Shown here: positions 12,411 through 25,300 of the stretch, piece after piece
Numbering within the stretch: the stretch's first letter is position 1
How the letters are laid out: each line of letters opens with the position of its first letter
Assembly: GCF_024713975.1 (NCBI RefSeq)
Contig: NC_091114.1
Span: 5,676,001 to 5,740,000, forward strand
DNA length: 64,000 nt
Direction of reading: 5' to 3'
DNA from: Paralichthys olivaceus
Taxonomy: Eukaryota; Chordata; Actinopteri; Pleuronectiformes; Paralichthyidae
Notes under the pieces: model-generated
The model's input: only the letters and a program-made list of their open reading frames with translations
The model's database searches: none
Told to the model about the DNA's origin: nothing
Translations under genes and position numbers: made by a program

Positions 12411-12590
12411 ATATGAATATTCATTATCTCAAGGCACTTTGCATATAAGGTCAATCCATCGTCAGGACCCACCACCACCATCACAATCCACAGGTCAACT
12501 TATAGTTTGGGGCAGATGGAGGTCTGCAGTGCATCACTTGTTTGACAGGAAGCGACAGTAGGTCAAAGGTCAAAGGAAGCTGGCTCATCA
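12411..12590. repeat. inverted copy of the block downstream of the V genes
   Basis: Read on the opposite strand this matches 9468-9655, from gatgagccagcttcctttga to the gaatattcat arm of the AT palindrome. A second inverted copy is in unit 3 at about 19450-19630, with a small deletion. Confidence 0.8.
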
Positions 12591-12751
12591 TTATGTTGCT
12601 TGAAATTATAAAAAGCTCATTAAAGAAGAATGTATAAAACAAGTGTGGAAATACGTTTGAAAACAGTACACAGTTTTATAAAGTAGAAATATGTATAAAT
12701 CTTACATTACACATTTTGTCTTTGTGATATTTTTAAACTGTGACAGGAGCA

Positions 12752-13595
12752 TTAAAGGTTCAGTGTGTAGAATCTATTGACATCTAGTGGTGAAGTTGCA
12801 TGTTGCAGCTGAATACCCCTCACCTCACCCTCTAGCACGTAACAAAGTGATGTTTTCACTTGTGTGTTTCATCTTAATTGTACAAATTGTTGTTTCCTTT
12901 ACTTTAGAATCTGCCCTTTACATTAAATACTTTTGTTACGTGCTATGTTGTGTTTTCTCTCTGCTCTCTCTCTGCAGTGTCCATTCGGGTGCCTCCCACT
13001 TCCCAGTACCTGCAGTGTGAGTGTGCGAGGCTGGGCACAATCACCGATCAAGGCCACGGTGGTTAAAAGGCAGAGAGGAGCAGACACCCGGCCCCAGTGG
13101 GCCGAGTGGCAGCATTGAAGCTGTGTGTGCTGTGTATGAAGTGATCTCCTCTGCTTAATTTGTGTGTGCTTGTGTTGGTAGTGTGACTGTTTAGTTTAGT
13201 TTGTGGTTTTCAGTTCAGTTGTTACTGCTGCTGTCAGTGTCGCTTGTAGAAAGTTATTTTTCAGTTGTTTATTAATTAATGACTCCTTTGTTCATTTATA
13301 TGTTGCCATGATTCTTTTTCCCTGGGTTATTTGTATTCTTACTCCTCTCATCCCCTGGACTATAAACTGGGGAACGTAACAACTTTATATTTGCATCATC
13401 AGGTTTTCTCTACGAAGGCTGCCATATTTTTAACATAGCCCAGACTGGACAAACTAAACCTTTTGAGTTTTTACAAAGAAAGGCTACCACAGTTTCTCTG
13501 TCAAGTTCTAAGGAGAGGGTGAGGTGAGGGGTATTCAGCTGCAACATGCAACTTCACCACTAGATGTCAATAGATTCTACACACTGAACCTTTAA
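12752..13595. mobile_element. non-autonomous element with AGGTTCAG termini and TTAA flanks (unit 2)
   Basis: Inside the inverted-repeat arms, TTAA at 12752-12755 is followed by aggttcagtgtgtagaatc. The inverted form ends at TTAA, 13592-13595. TTAA target duplications are typical of piggyBac- and Kolobok-type DNA transposons. The inverted homology continues beyond the TTAA on both sides, so the TTAA may instead lie inside a longer terminal repeat. No transposase frame is present. Confidence 0.55.
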
Positions 13596-16500
13596 TGCTT
13601 CTGTCACAGTTTAAAAATATCACAAAGACAAAATGTGTAATGTAAGATTTATACATATTTCTACTTTATAAAACTGTGTGCAGTTTGCAAAGGTATGTCC
13701 ACACATGTTTTATACATTCTTTTAAATGAGCTTTCGGGAATTTCAAGCAAAGTAATACAAATATAAAAATACAGACATGTACAAGTATTTATATCAAAGA
13801 CAAAAACAATTGCGCTATGGATCAGGGAAAATCCTTTAAAATTTGGTGTGGATCAGAATCAGGGGCGGATCCATGGAATTTGTTTTCATCACTTTGATAA
13901 ATTGTTGGTTTCCAACATTTTTACCATCTCCACAGAGAATAATTCACAGCTTTTAATGACAAAAATCAGGTATATTTAAGGGACTGATATCAGTTAGTGT
14001 GTGCAATTGGTGCTGTTTGATTGAATTTAAGGGGACAGTTGGGGTTTTCTAGTTTAGCTTCTTTTTTGTACAACTGTCACAAGCAGAGATGTGTCGTCCA
14101 TCTTTATGTACAGTCTATGATCTGTACACAAACTCAAGTAAAGTCAGTGTTTGTGCTGAGACGGGACCACAAAGGGCTGACACATCAAAAAGCTTTTGAC
14201 AAGGTGTGCATGTCAGAGAGATCCTGCAAACTAGATGGAAATTGTTAAAAGAAGTTAAGAAACAAGATTAAACATGAGGTTTAAGGCTTAGTGTCATCAG
14301 AGAGAGATGCATAAAGAAACCTGCTGTGTTGGGGGAACATGAGCAAGTTTCTAAACTATGTTTGTAGTCTGATCACAAAAAGAACCTGCTATGATCTGCT
14401 GAAAATAAAAGGGACATCCTGCTTCACACCACCATCACACAAACACAAAGCAGTAGTGATGTGCGATGCCTCTGACTGTCTATAGCAAGTTGAACCAATG
14501 GGAGTATTGGTCATATCAACTTGATACCGGGACTTTTTGCAATAGCTCAGTGTGTTAAGAAAAGGGAAATAGGCTATTTCAAACTATAGCTACATGATCA
14601 CATATGAATAATTATCAACAGGCCAACAAGGTAGTCTTGCATTAGCTTTTTCCCATCTTCTTTAGTTTGCTTTTTGCCAAAGTACCTCAACATCTCTCCG
14701 TACACGTCATGCACATGGTAGTTGCGGTTTTCAGATATGAGAAGAGCTCCAGATGTGACTGTGTTTCCGCTCAGCCATCATGGCATCAACCTGCCTGGTG
14801 GTGCGAGTGTATGGAGCATTTAATAAAGTTGTAGATCGCATTACTATGACAGCAGGGAGGTAACAGCAAGTATATCATAGAAAGAAATTCATAAGTATAA
14901 TGGTAAAATTGTCAAGGTGGTTCAGTGAGAAAAGTAAACACTGACTTTTAAGAATTTGTTTTATTTAGTCACATCTGTGAATATTGGGGACCTGGAAACA
15001 CTGTGTACCACACTACATGAGCACATGTAAAGGTGTTCAATTGTAATTGTAATCAAAAACAACCAAAATAGGCAAGAGCTGATTGAAAGACACAAATGTA
15101 TCATCTGAAATCCAGAAATCCATCGCTGGATCTGGATGCTGCAGGAAACCAGAACACATCACTCTGCTTTTGCTGTACATAAGCACAGATAGCCAATATG
15201 ATTGAGTGTTGCCATACCAAGAAGCAGCACTCATCAGAGACAAGTGAGTGGGTGAAGGCAACATCTCCTTTAGAAGAGAATGAACAAACGGTTTCATTTA
15301 GACTTTATAAACACTTTTTTTTCAGCCACGTGACACTGGTGAAACCAAAGATCCCACTGATGGCCGGCAGGAGGTGCCGACTCATAATAATAATTCCCCA
15401 GCAGTTTGGAGTGGACCAGTCAAATGTGTACTTAAGGTGGGGTCTCTTCTTGTGATGTAATTCTATGGAAGCATGTTGCATCAACTTGAGAGAAATATCA
15501 AGGACTTTTTTTCATTTTTGGTTGCAAATGCTACATGCTTTTGTACAATTCAACCACAAATGAGTGTTTTCCGCTGCGTAATGCCAGTATTCAGACTTGA
15601 GGTGTAAGCTGGACCTTATAGAAAAACACAACCAGACATGTGAAATACATTTCTGATACAGTAGACTTGGGCTGCTGGCCCGTCTTCCTGTGGTTGGAAC
15701 TTGTTAAATTGAAGATGTTATCTCCAGCTCTGTTTAAGAATAACAAGCAGGGTGTCAGTGCTTGTGCATGCTCACACATCTCAGCTGTGACCACACAGTG
15801 CTGTCTCTTTCTCGCTCACTCTGATAGATATAAGACGATGAGAAGTTGAGTTAAGTTACTTCAAGCTAATTGAAGTTATGATAAGAAAATAAGATATGTT
15901 AAGATTACCTAACTGAAGTCAAGATAAGTTCAATTAAGTCAATTCAAGATCTTAAGATAAGATAGAATGAGATAAGTGTTAGGGACAGAAGACATATTGT
16001 TGACACATTTTAACATCCGGTGTGAAGAGACAAACTTAACACTGACCACTTCTGATTGGATCTCAGGACAGGACGTCTGAACAGAGCCTGTGTCTCTGTG
16101 GTCGGTGTCAAAGGAGTCAAGTTCAGAGGAGGCAGGATCAGTGTTTTTCAGGACATACATTTGTAATTTTGCAGCTCACTGATGTGTCACTGCTGTGGAG
16201 GTGCCGGTGGTGTCGCTGCATGGAAACAACAAAACATTGTTGTTTGTGGTTGTGGTGCATTGAGTTGAAGGCCAGTCTTCCTGTGGTTGAGCCGTCACAG
16301 CACATGTGCGTTGTTTTAGACACACAGTTGATTAAACCAAGTTCAGTCAGACAACTCATGTTCAAATGTTTATTGCAACAGTGGAACAGTTATTGTTTGA
16401 AGTGCAACTTAATCACTCCCCCAGATGTCATTACATAGATATGATGGGAGATTGGAGCAGACTCTGTAGTAGTGAATGAGTCAGAGTCAGACTGTACGTG

Positions 16501-16911
16501 ATGAGCCAGCTTCCTTTGACCTTTGACCTACTGTCGCTTCCTGTCAAACAAGTGATGCACTGCAGACCTCCATCTGCCCCAAACTATAAGTTGACCTGTG
16601 GATTGTGATGGTGGTTGTGGGTCATGACGATGGATTGACCTTATATGCAAAGTGCCTTGAGATAATGAATATTCATATATATATATATATATATATGAAT
16701 ATTCTACGAACATCCCCCCGGAGGTCATGACTAAAACAAGACTCTGGACAATCATCAAGACCTTTTCCTTCCTTTGCCTTTATTTCTTTTGCACCAAGAT
16801 ACACATGTACAATGAGAAGATAAAGACTTCACTTTAAGTAAGATTTTAAATTGTGGCAGCACAAAATCCCAAAAGCAGACTGACGACAGAGCCTCAGTTC
16901 CTCTCTAAGTT

Positions 16912-18873
16912 TCAGTTCCAGTGGTTTCTTGAGTCCATGGTGGTGGCGTACACAACATTAGGCTCCAGCTCTCCTCTTCCAGCAGGCCTTCTGCTCTGCT
17001 CTGCTCTTGAAGAGAAACTCAGTGCCGCATAATTCAGGTCACCAGAGCCCATATTCTGTAAATGGAAGTCTTCAGTTACTCATCTCACACTGAGCTGTCT
17101 GTGTGACATTTCATAAAACCACTACTTGATGACTGAAAGACTGGACTTGGATCAATGTTAATCTATGGTTCAAGTTTGATTACCGTATTGTGAGGTGGAT
17201 CCTGTGCCTCATTATGTCCTGAATGACAGAAACAATACATGTGGTCAGTTCATTGTTCAGGAATCAGGAAGCGTTGTATCAGCAAAGTTGGAGTAAAAAC
17301 ACATAAATACCTGGATGGAGTTTCCAGATTTTAAGAACCAGAACGATGATGATTATAATGAGGAGGACAATCAAACCGCCCATGAGGGTCTTGATGGTCA
17401 GATTTGCTTGTGCATCAGACTCTTCTACAAGAAAGATACATTATTGTGCGATGAGATTAAAGACTGTATATAAAGATGGACGACGTGAAGCCAAAACATC
17501 CCACGTTTCACCTCCATTTTATTGCATCAAATAACAAAAACCTTGAGCATCAGTGTGATAAGAACAACCTCAAATGACCAAATCCATCTATCTTATTTTG
17601 GTCCATGTCCCATTTGCTAACATGGAGTGGGCAGGGTTTATGACTTATATTGCAGCCAGCCACCAGATAGTGACTGAGAGGCTTTGGCTTCACTTTTGAG
17701 GTGCTGTCATGTCGTCCATCTTTTTGTACAGTCTATGGTGTTGTATGTTCGTATGATTAGCACTTCAATCATAGCACTCATGCACTTAAAGTATCCTTCA
17801 CAAATGGCAGTTATGATGCTCAGATGAGGGCTTTACAATTGTTTCTATATTTCGTTTTACCCCATCGACGGTGATATGTTGTGGTTTCTCTCTTTTGACA
17901 AATGTACTTATTGTAAGTCGCTTTGGACAAAAGTGTCTGCTAAATTTCCTAACTGTTAATGTAAGATTTAGGACCTATATGGCAGTCCACCACCAGGTGG
18001 CGATCGAGACTCTTTGGCTTCCTTTTTGGGGAACTGTCATGTATTTTGCTCAGACCAGCTCTTATTTCAAGATGGCTTAAAAATGTATTGACCTTAAAAC
18101 AAAATACAAAGAAAACTCTGCAGCGATCTTACCTTTAACTTTCAAATATGTTGCACTGTAAATTGTTGGGACCTTTTTGGAGTCTCTGTTCATGGTAAAT
18201 CCACAAATATAGAGTCCAGAGTCAGATAAATCCACTTGTTTGATTTGGAGAAAGAGGGTACTGACGTTGGACGTCATGCTGAACTTTTCTTTTTCAAATC
18301 CATTGCTGAGCTGTGCATCTGTGTCAGGGTTTAACATGGAGGAGATTTGGCTGGTGTTGGATCTGTTGTCCAGTCTGAACCAGGATATGTGAGAAAGGAC
18401 ACTGCTGTAGTTGGTACACAACAGCGTGACCTCTTCACCGGTCTGAACCTCCACAACGTGAAAATTGCAACGTGAGACAGAGATCCAGCCTGAAACAAAC
18501 AACATTGTGACATTTTTCTGTTTGGGTAGAGACATTGTTGCAAGGGAAATCTTGCAGGGTGAAGTTTTATCTGGTCACAGATGATGTCAGATGTATTTAT
18601 TGTCAATTTACCTGATGCATCAGGGGAGAAAGGAATATTATACACCTTCAAAGTAAAGGTGGCTACATACCATTAGTCAATTTGTGGAGCGTCTCTCTAT
18701 CTTTCTTAGGCTAACCACTGTTTTGTCTAAACACTGGGTCCTAAAGGAGAATAAAGCTACAAAAAAGATCTAAACCATTCAAAAACATAAAGGTTGGCTG
18801 TTGTTATATTGAGAAAAAAATAGATCTACTTACTTAGGACACAGAGTAAAGCTGATAGAAGGGTAAGGTTCAT
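16912..18873 (-). CDS. V3: single V-domain Ig receptor with ITIM, array 1 copy 3
   Basis: Exons on the minus strand are 18834-18873, 18133-18489, 17311-17424, 17184-17218 and 16912-17055, in frame, giving 229 aa. The leader is two codons longer than in V1 and V2 (MNLTLLSALLC), a form shared with V4. The V domain keeps TLLC, ISWFRL and DSGLYIC, and the tail keeps DLNYAALSF and VVYATT. The C-terminus is the V1 form, ending NHWN. A polyadenylation signal lies at 16779-16784. No lesion was found. Confidence 0.85.
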
Positions 18874-19791
18874 CGTCGTGTGCACGGTAGAGCAGCACTT
18901 GTGTAATGTTCGTCACTGAACTGTGTTCCCTTTGAGTGGTCTCAGAGTAAAGAGGCGGGGTACAGGCTGACAATACACAGGACTGTCATCATGTATTTGA
19001 TGCATGTGACAGAGGATTTTATTAGATATTATCCACTCTCTTAAAGTGAGTGTTTCATTCCTTCCTCCTCACACTGTTTTTCAAGAATGTGTTTCTATTT
19101 GCCAAACAGATTTTATAGTGATGTGTCAGTTTAAGAGGAACTTAAACTTGGTCGATGGTTGATGAGAATATAGTTGTAATATTATGAGAATAGAGGTGTG
19201 ATTTTATGAGAGAAAAAGTCTTTATGAGAATAAAGTTGGAATGTTTTGAGACAATTTTTTTACAAATCATCCGTAATAAAAAAGAAATATTCCTAATATA
19301 CATATGACTGAACTGTTACTGGATGCAAAAGTTAAGAAGTTACCTCACAACATTCCTACCATATGATCATAAATGATTTTCCATCTATATAAGTTTTAGG
19401 TCGTGTCTTTAGTCCAGGAAGCAGAGATGCCTCAATTCATTTTGTATTTGTATGGATATGAATATTCATTATCTCAAGGCACTTTGCATATAAATCCATC
19501 GTCAGGACCCACCACCACCATCACAATCCACAGGTCAACTTATAGTTTGGGGCAGATGGAGGTCTGCAGTGCATCACTTGTTTGACAGGAAGCGACAGTA
19601 GGTCAGAGGTCAAAGGAAGCTGGCTCATCATTATTTTGCTTGAAATTCTAAAAAGCTCATTAAAGAAGCATGTATAAAACAAGTGTGGAAATACGTTTGA
19701 AAACAGTACACAGTTTTATAAAGTAGAAATATGTATAAATCTTACATTACACATTTTGTCTTTGTGATATTTTTAAACTGTGACAGGAGCA

Positions 19792-20635
19792 TTAAAGGTT
19801 CAGTGTGTAGAATCTATTGACATCTAGTGGTGAAGTTGCATGTTGCAGCTGAATACCCCTCACCTCACCCTCTAGCACGTAACAAAGTGATGTTTTCACT
19901 TGTGTGTTTCATCTTAATTGTACAAATTGTTGTTTCCTTTACTTTAGAATCTGCCCTTTACATTAAATACTTTTGTTACGTGCTATGTTGTGTTTTCTCT
20001 CTGCTCTCTCTCTGCAGTGTCCATTCGGGTGCCTCCCACTTCCCAGTACCTGCAGTGTGAGTGTGCGAGGCTGGGCACAATCACCGATCAAGGCCACGGT
20101 GGTTAAAAGGCAGAGAGGAGCAGACACCCGGCCCCAGTGGGCCAAGAGGCAGCATTGAAGCTGTGTGTGCTGTGTATGAAGTGATCTCCTCTGCTTAATT
20201 TGTGTGTGCTTGTGTTGGTAGTGTGACTGTTTAGTTTAGTTTGTGGTTTTCAGTTCAGTTGTTACTGCTGCTGTCAGTGTCGCTTGTAGAAAGTTATTTT
20301 TCAGTTGTTTATTAATTAATGACTCCTTTGTTCATTTATATGTTGCCATGATTCTTTTTCCCTGGGTTATTTGTATTCTTACTCCTCTCATCCCCTGGAC
20401 TATAAACTGGGGAACGTAACAACTTTATATTTGCATCATCAGGTTTTCTCTACAAAGGCTGCCATATTTTTAACATAGCCCAGACTGGACAAACTAAACC
20501 TTTTGAGTTTTTACAAAGAAAGGCTACCACAGTTTCTCTGTCAAGTTCTAAGGAGAGGGTGAGGTGAGGGGTATTCAGCTGCAACATGCAACTTCACCAC
20601 TAGATGTCAATAGATTCTACACACTGAACCTTTAA
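19792..20635. mobile_element. second copy of the AGGTTCAG/TTAA element (unit 3)
   Basis: Nearly identical to the copy in unit 2, with the same TTAA-flanked ends and the same extended inverted flanks. It was copied with the unit rather than by a new insertion, since the surrounding sequence is the same. Confidence 0.6.
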
Positions 20636-22301
20636 TGCTTCTGTCACAGTTTAAAAATATCACAAAGACAAAATGTGTAATGTAAGATTTATACATATTT
20701 CTACTTTATAAAACTGTGTGCAGTTTGCAAAGGTATGTCCACACATGTTTTATACATTCTTTTAAATGAGCTTTCGGGAATTTCAAGCAAAGTAATACAA
20801 ATATAAAAATACAGACATGTACAAGTATTTATATCAAAGACAAAAACAATTGCGCTATGGATCAGGGAAAATCCTTTAAAATTTGGTGTGGATCAGAATC
20901 AGGGGCGGATCCATGGAATTTGTTTTCATCACTTTGATAAATTGTTGGTTTCCAACATTTTTACCATCTCCACAGAGAATAATTCACAGCTTTTAATGAC
21001 AAAAATCAGGTATATTTAAGGGGACAGTTGGGGTTTTCTAGTTTAGCTTCTTTTTTGTACAACTGTCACAAGCAGAGATGTGTCGTCCATCTTTATGTAC
21101 AGTCTATGATCTGTACACAAACTCAAGTAAAGTCAGTGTTTGTGCTGAGACGGGACCACAAAGGGCTGACACATCAAAAAGCTTTTGACAAGGTGTGCAT
21201 GTCAGAGAGATCCTGCGAACTAGATGGAAATTGTTAAAAGAAGTTAAGAAACAAGATTAAACATGAAGTTTAAGGCTTAGTGTCATCAGAGAGAGATGCA
21301 TAAAGAAACCTGCTGTGTTGGGGGAACATGAGCAAGTTTCTAAACTATGTTTGTAGTCTGATCACAAAAAGAACCTGCTATGATCTGCTGAAAATAAAAG
21401 GGACATCCTGCTTCACACCACCATCACATAAACACAAAGCAGTAGTGATGTGCGATGCCTCTGACTGTCTATAGCAAGTTGAACCAATGGGAGTATTGGT
21501 CATATCAACTTGATACCGGGACTTTTTGCAATAGCTCAGTGCGTTAAGAAAAGGGAAATAGGCTATTTCAAACTATAGCTACATGATCACATATCAATAA
21601 TTATCAACAGGCCAACAAGGTAGTCTTGCATTAGCTTTTTCCCATTTTCTTTAGTCCGCTTTTTACCAAAGTACCTCAACGTTGCGGTTTTCAGATATGA
21701 GAAGAGCTCCAGATGTGACTGTGTTTCCGCTCAGCCATCATGGCATCAACCTGCCTGGTGGTGCAAGTGTATGGAGCATTTAATAAAGTTGTAGATCGCA
21801 TTGCTATGACAGCAGGGAGGTAACAGCAAGTATATCATAGAAAGAAATTCATAAGTACAATGGTAAAATTGTCAAGGTGGTTCAGTGAGAAAAGTAAACA
21901 CTGACTTTTAAGAATTTGTTTTATTTAGTCACATCTGTGAATATTGGGGACCTGGAAACACTGTGTACCACACTACATGAGCACATGTAAAGGTGTTCAA
22001 TTGTAATTGAAATCAAAAACAACCAAAATAGGCAAGAGCTGATTGAAAGACACAAATGTATCATCTGAAATCCAGAAATCCATCGTTGGATCTGGATGCT
22101 GCAGGAAACCAGAACACATCACTCTGCTTTTGCTGTACATAAGCACAGATAGCCCATATGATTGAGTGTTGCCATACCAAGAAGCAGCACTCATCAGAGA
22201 CAAGTGAGTGGGTGAAGGCAACATCTCCTTTAGAAGAGAATGAACAAACGGTTTCATTTAGACTTTATAAACACTTTTTTTTCAGCCACGTGACACTGGT
22301 G

Positions 22302-25300
22302 AAACCAAAGATCCCACTGATGGCCAGCAGGAGGTGCCGACTCATAATAATAATTCCCCAGCAGTTTGGAGTGGACCAGTCAAATGTGTACTTAAGGTGG
22401 GGTCTCTTCTTGTGATGTAATTCTATGGAAGCATGTTGCATCAACTTGAGAGAAATATCAAAGAGTTTTTTTTATTTTTGGTTGCAAATGCTACATGCTT
22501 TTGTACAATTCAACCACAAATGAGTATTTTCCGCTGCGTAATGCCAGTTTTCAGACTTGAGGTGTAAGCTGGACCTTATAGAAAAACACCACCAGACATG
22601 TGAAATACATTTCTGATACAGTAGACTTGGGCTGCTGGCCCGTCTTCCTGTGGTTGGAACTTGTTAAATTGAAGATGTTATCTACAGCTCTGTTTAAGAA
22701 TAACAAGCAGGGTGTCAGTGCTTGTGCATGCTCACACATCTCAGCTGTGACCACACAGTGCTGTCTCTTTCTCACTCACTCTGATAGATATAAGACGATG
22801 AGAAGTTGAGTTAAGTTACTTCAAGCTAATTGAAGTTATGATAAGAAAATAAGATATGTTAAGATTACCTAACTGAAGTCAAGATAAGTTCAATTAAGTC
22901 AATTCAAGATCTTAAGATAAGATACAATGAGATAAGTGTTAGGGACAGAAGACATATTGTTGACACATTTTAACATCCGGTGTGAAGAGACAAACTTAAC
23001 ACTGACCACTTCTGATTGGATCTCAGGACAGGACGTCTGAACAGAGCCTGTGTCTCTGTGGTCGGTGTCAAAGGAGTCAAGTTCAGAGGAGGCAGGATCA
23101 GTGTTTTTCACGACATACATTTGTAATTTTGCAGCTCACTGATGTGTCACTGCTGTGGAGGTGCCGGTGGTGTCACTGCATGGAAACAACAAAACATTGT
23201 TGTTTGTGGTTGTGGTGCATTGAGTTGAAGGCCAGTCTTCCTGTGGTTGAGCCGTCACAGCACATGTGCGTTGTTTTAGACACACAGTTGATTAAACCAA
23301 GTTCAGTCAGACAACTCATGTTCAAATGTTTATTGCAACAGTGGAACAGTTATTGTTTGAAGTCCAACTTAATCACTCCCCCAGATGTCATTACATAGAT
23401 ATGATGGGAGATTGGAGCAGACTCTGTAGTAGTGAACGAGTCAGAGTCAGACTGTACGTGATGAGCCAGCTTCCTTTGACCTTTGACCTACTGTCGCTTC
23501 CTGTCAAACAAGTGATGCACTGCAGACCTCCACCTGCCCCAAACTATAAGTTGACCTGTGGATTGTGATGGTGGTTGTGGGTCATGACGATGGATTGACC
23601 TTATATGCAAAGTGCCTTGAGATAATGAATATTCATATATATATATATATATGAATATTCTATGAACATCCCCCCGGAGGTCATGACTAAAACAAGACTC
23701 TGGACAATCATCAAGACCTTTTCCTTCCTTTGCCTTTATTTCTTTTGCACCAAGATACACATGTACAATGAGAAGATAAAGACTTCACTTTAAGTAAGAT
23801 TTTAAATTGTGGCAGCACAAAATCCCAAAAGCAGACTGACGACAGAGCCTCAGTTCCTCTCTAAGTTGCAGGTACAGAGGTTTCTTGAGTCCATGGTGGT
23901 GGCGTACACAACATTAGTCTCCAGCTCTCCTCTTCCAGCAGGCCTTCTGCTCTGCTCTGCTCTTGAAGAGAAACTCAGTGCTGCATAATTCAGGTCACCA
24001 AAGCCCATATTCTGTAAATGGAAGTATTCAGTTACTCATCTCACACTGAGCTGTCTGTGTGACATTTCATAAAACCACTACTTGATGACTGAAAGACTAG
24101 ACTTGGATCAATGTTAATCTATGGTTCAAGTTTGATTACCGTATTGTGAGGTGGATCCTGTGCCTCATTATGTCCTGAATGACAGAAACAATACATGTGG
24201 TCAGTTCATTGTTCAGGAATCAGGAAGCGTTGTATCAGCAAAGTTGGAGTAAAAACACATAAATACCTGGATGAAGTTTCCAGATTTTAAGAACCAGGAC
24301 GATGATGATTATAATGAGGAGGACAATCAAACTGCCCATGAGGGTCTTGATGGTCAGATTTGCTTGTGCATCAGACTCTTCTACAAGAAAGATACATTAT
24401 TGTGCGATGAGATTAAAGACTGTATATAAAGATGGCGACGTGAAGCCAAAACATCCCACGTTTCACCTCCATTTTATAGCATCAAATAACAAAAACCTTG
24501 AGCATCAGTGTGATAAGAACAACCTCAAATGACCAAATCCATCTATCTTATTTGGTCCATGTCCCATTTGCTAACATGGAGTGGGCAGGGTTTATGACTT
24601 GTATTGCAGCCAGCTTTTTATACAGTATATGGTGCAGAGAAATGCTGACACCATCACAAAGCCTTCAGCAGAGGTTACATTTCTTTAGATCTAAACATAA
24701 TTTGCTTATCAACTACTAACGTTGTATAAAAGAAGCAGGAAAATATAATTTGATGTGTATTTTAAAATTTTAAAGTTTGATCCATGTCCCATCCACTAAC
24801 ACAGAGGACACGACCTATATGGCAGTCCACCACCAGGTGGCGATCGAGACTCTTTGGCTTCCTTTTTGGGGAACTGTCATGTATTTTGCTCAGACCAGCT
24901 CTTATTTCAAGACGGCTTAAAAATCTATTTCCCTTAAAACAAAATACAAACAAAACTCTGCAGCGATCTTACCTTTAACCTTCAAATATGTTGCACTGTA
25001 AATTGTTGGGACCTTTTTGGAGTCTCTGTTCATGGTAAGTCCACATATATAGAGTCCAGAGTCAGATAAATCCACTTGTTTGATTTGGAGAAAGAGGGTA
25101 CTGACGTTGGACGTCATGCTGAACTTTTCTTTTTCAAATCCATTGCTGAGCTGTGCATCTGTGTCAGGGTTCAACATGGAGGAGATTTGGCTGGTGTTGG
25201 ATCTGTTGTCCAGTCTGAACCAGGATATGTTAGAGGGGACACTGCTGTAGTTGGTACACAACAGCGTGACCTCTTCACCGGTCTGAACCTCCACAACGTG

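Larger units (their letters stand above)
11934..13736. repeat. extra segment in unit 2 with long inverted repeats
   Basis: Present in units 2 and 3 (second copy 18973-20766) and absent from units 1 and 4. It contains an inverted copy of the downstream block (12411-12590), then an inverted-repeat structure whose arms are at about 12612-12833 and 13514-13743. Between the arms lies about 680 bp of non-repeat sequence with no coding frame I can support. Confidence 0.8.
8312..15341. repeat. array 1, tandem unit 2 (7.03 kb)
   Basis: Same borders as unit 1. It differs from unit 1 by an extra segment at 11934-13736 upstream of the gene and by a different filling of intron 2 (about 10620-10950). It contains receptor gene V2. 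Confidence 0.9.
15342..22301. repeat. array 1, tandem unit 3 (6.96 kb)
   Basis: Same borders as the other units. It shares with unit 2 the extra upstream segment (18973-20766) and the intron 2 variant. It contains receptor gene V3. Confidence 0.9.
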
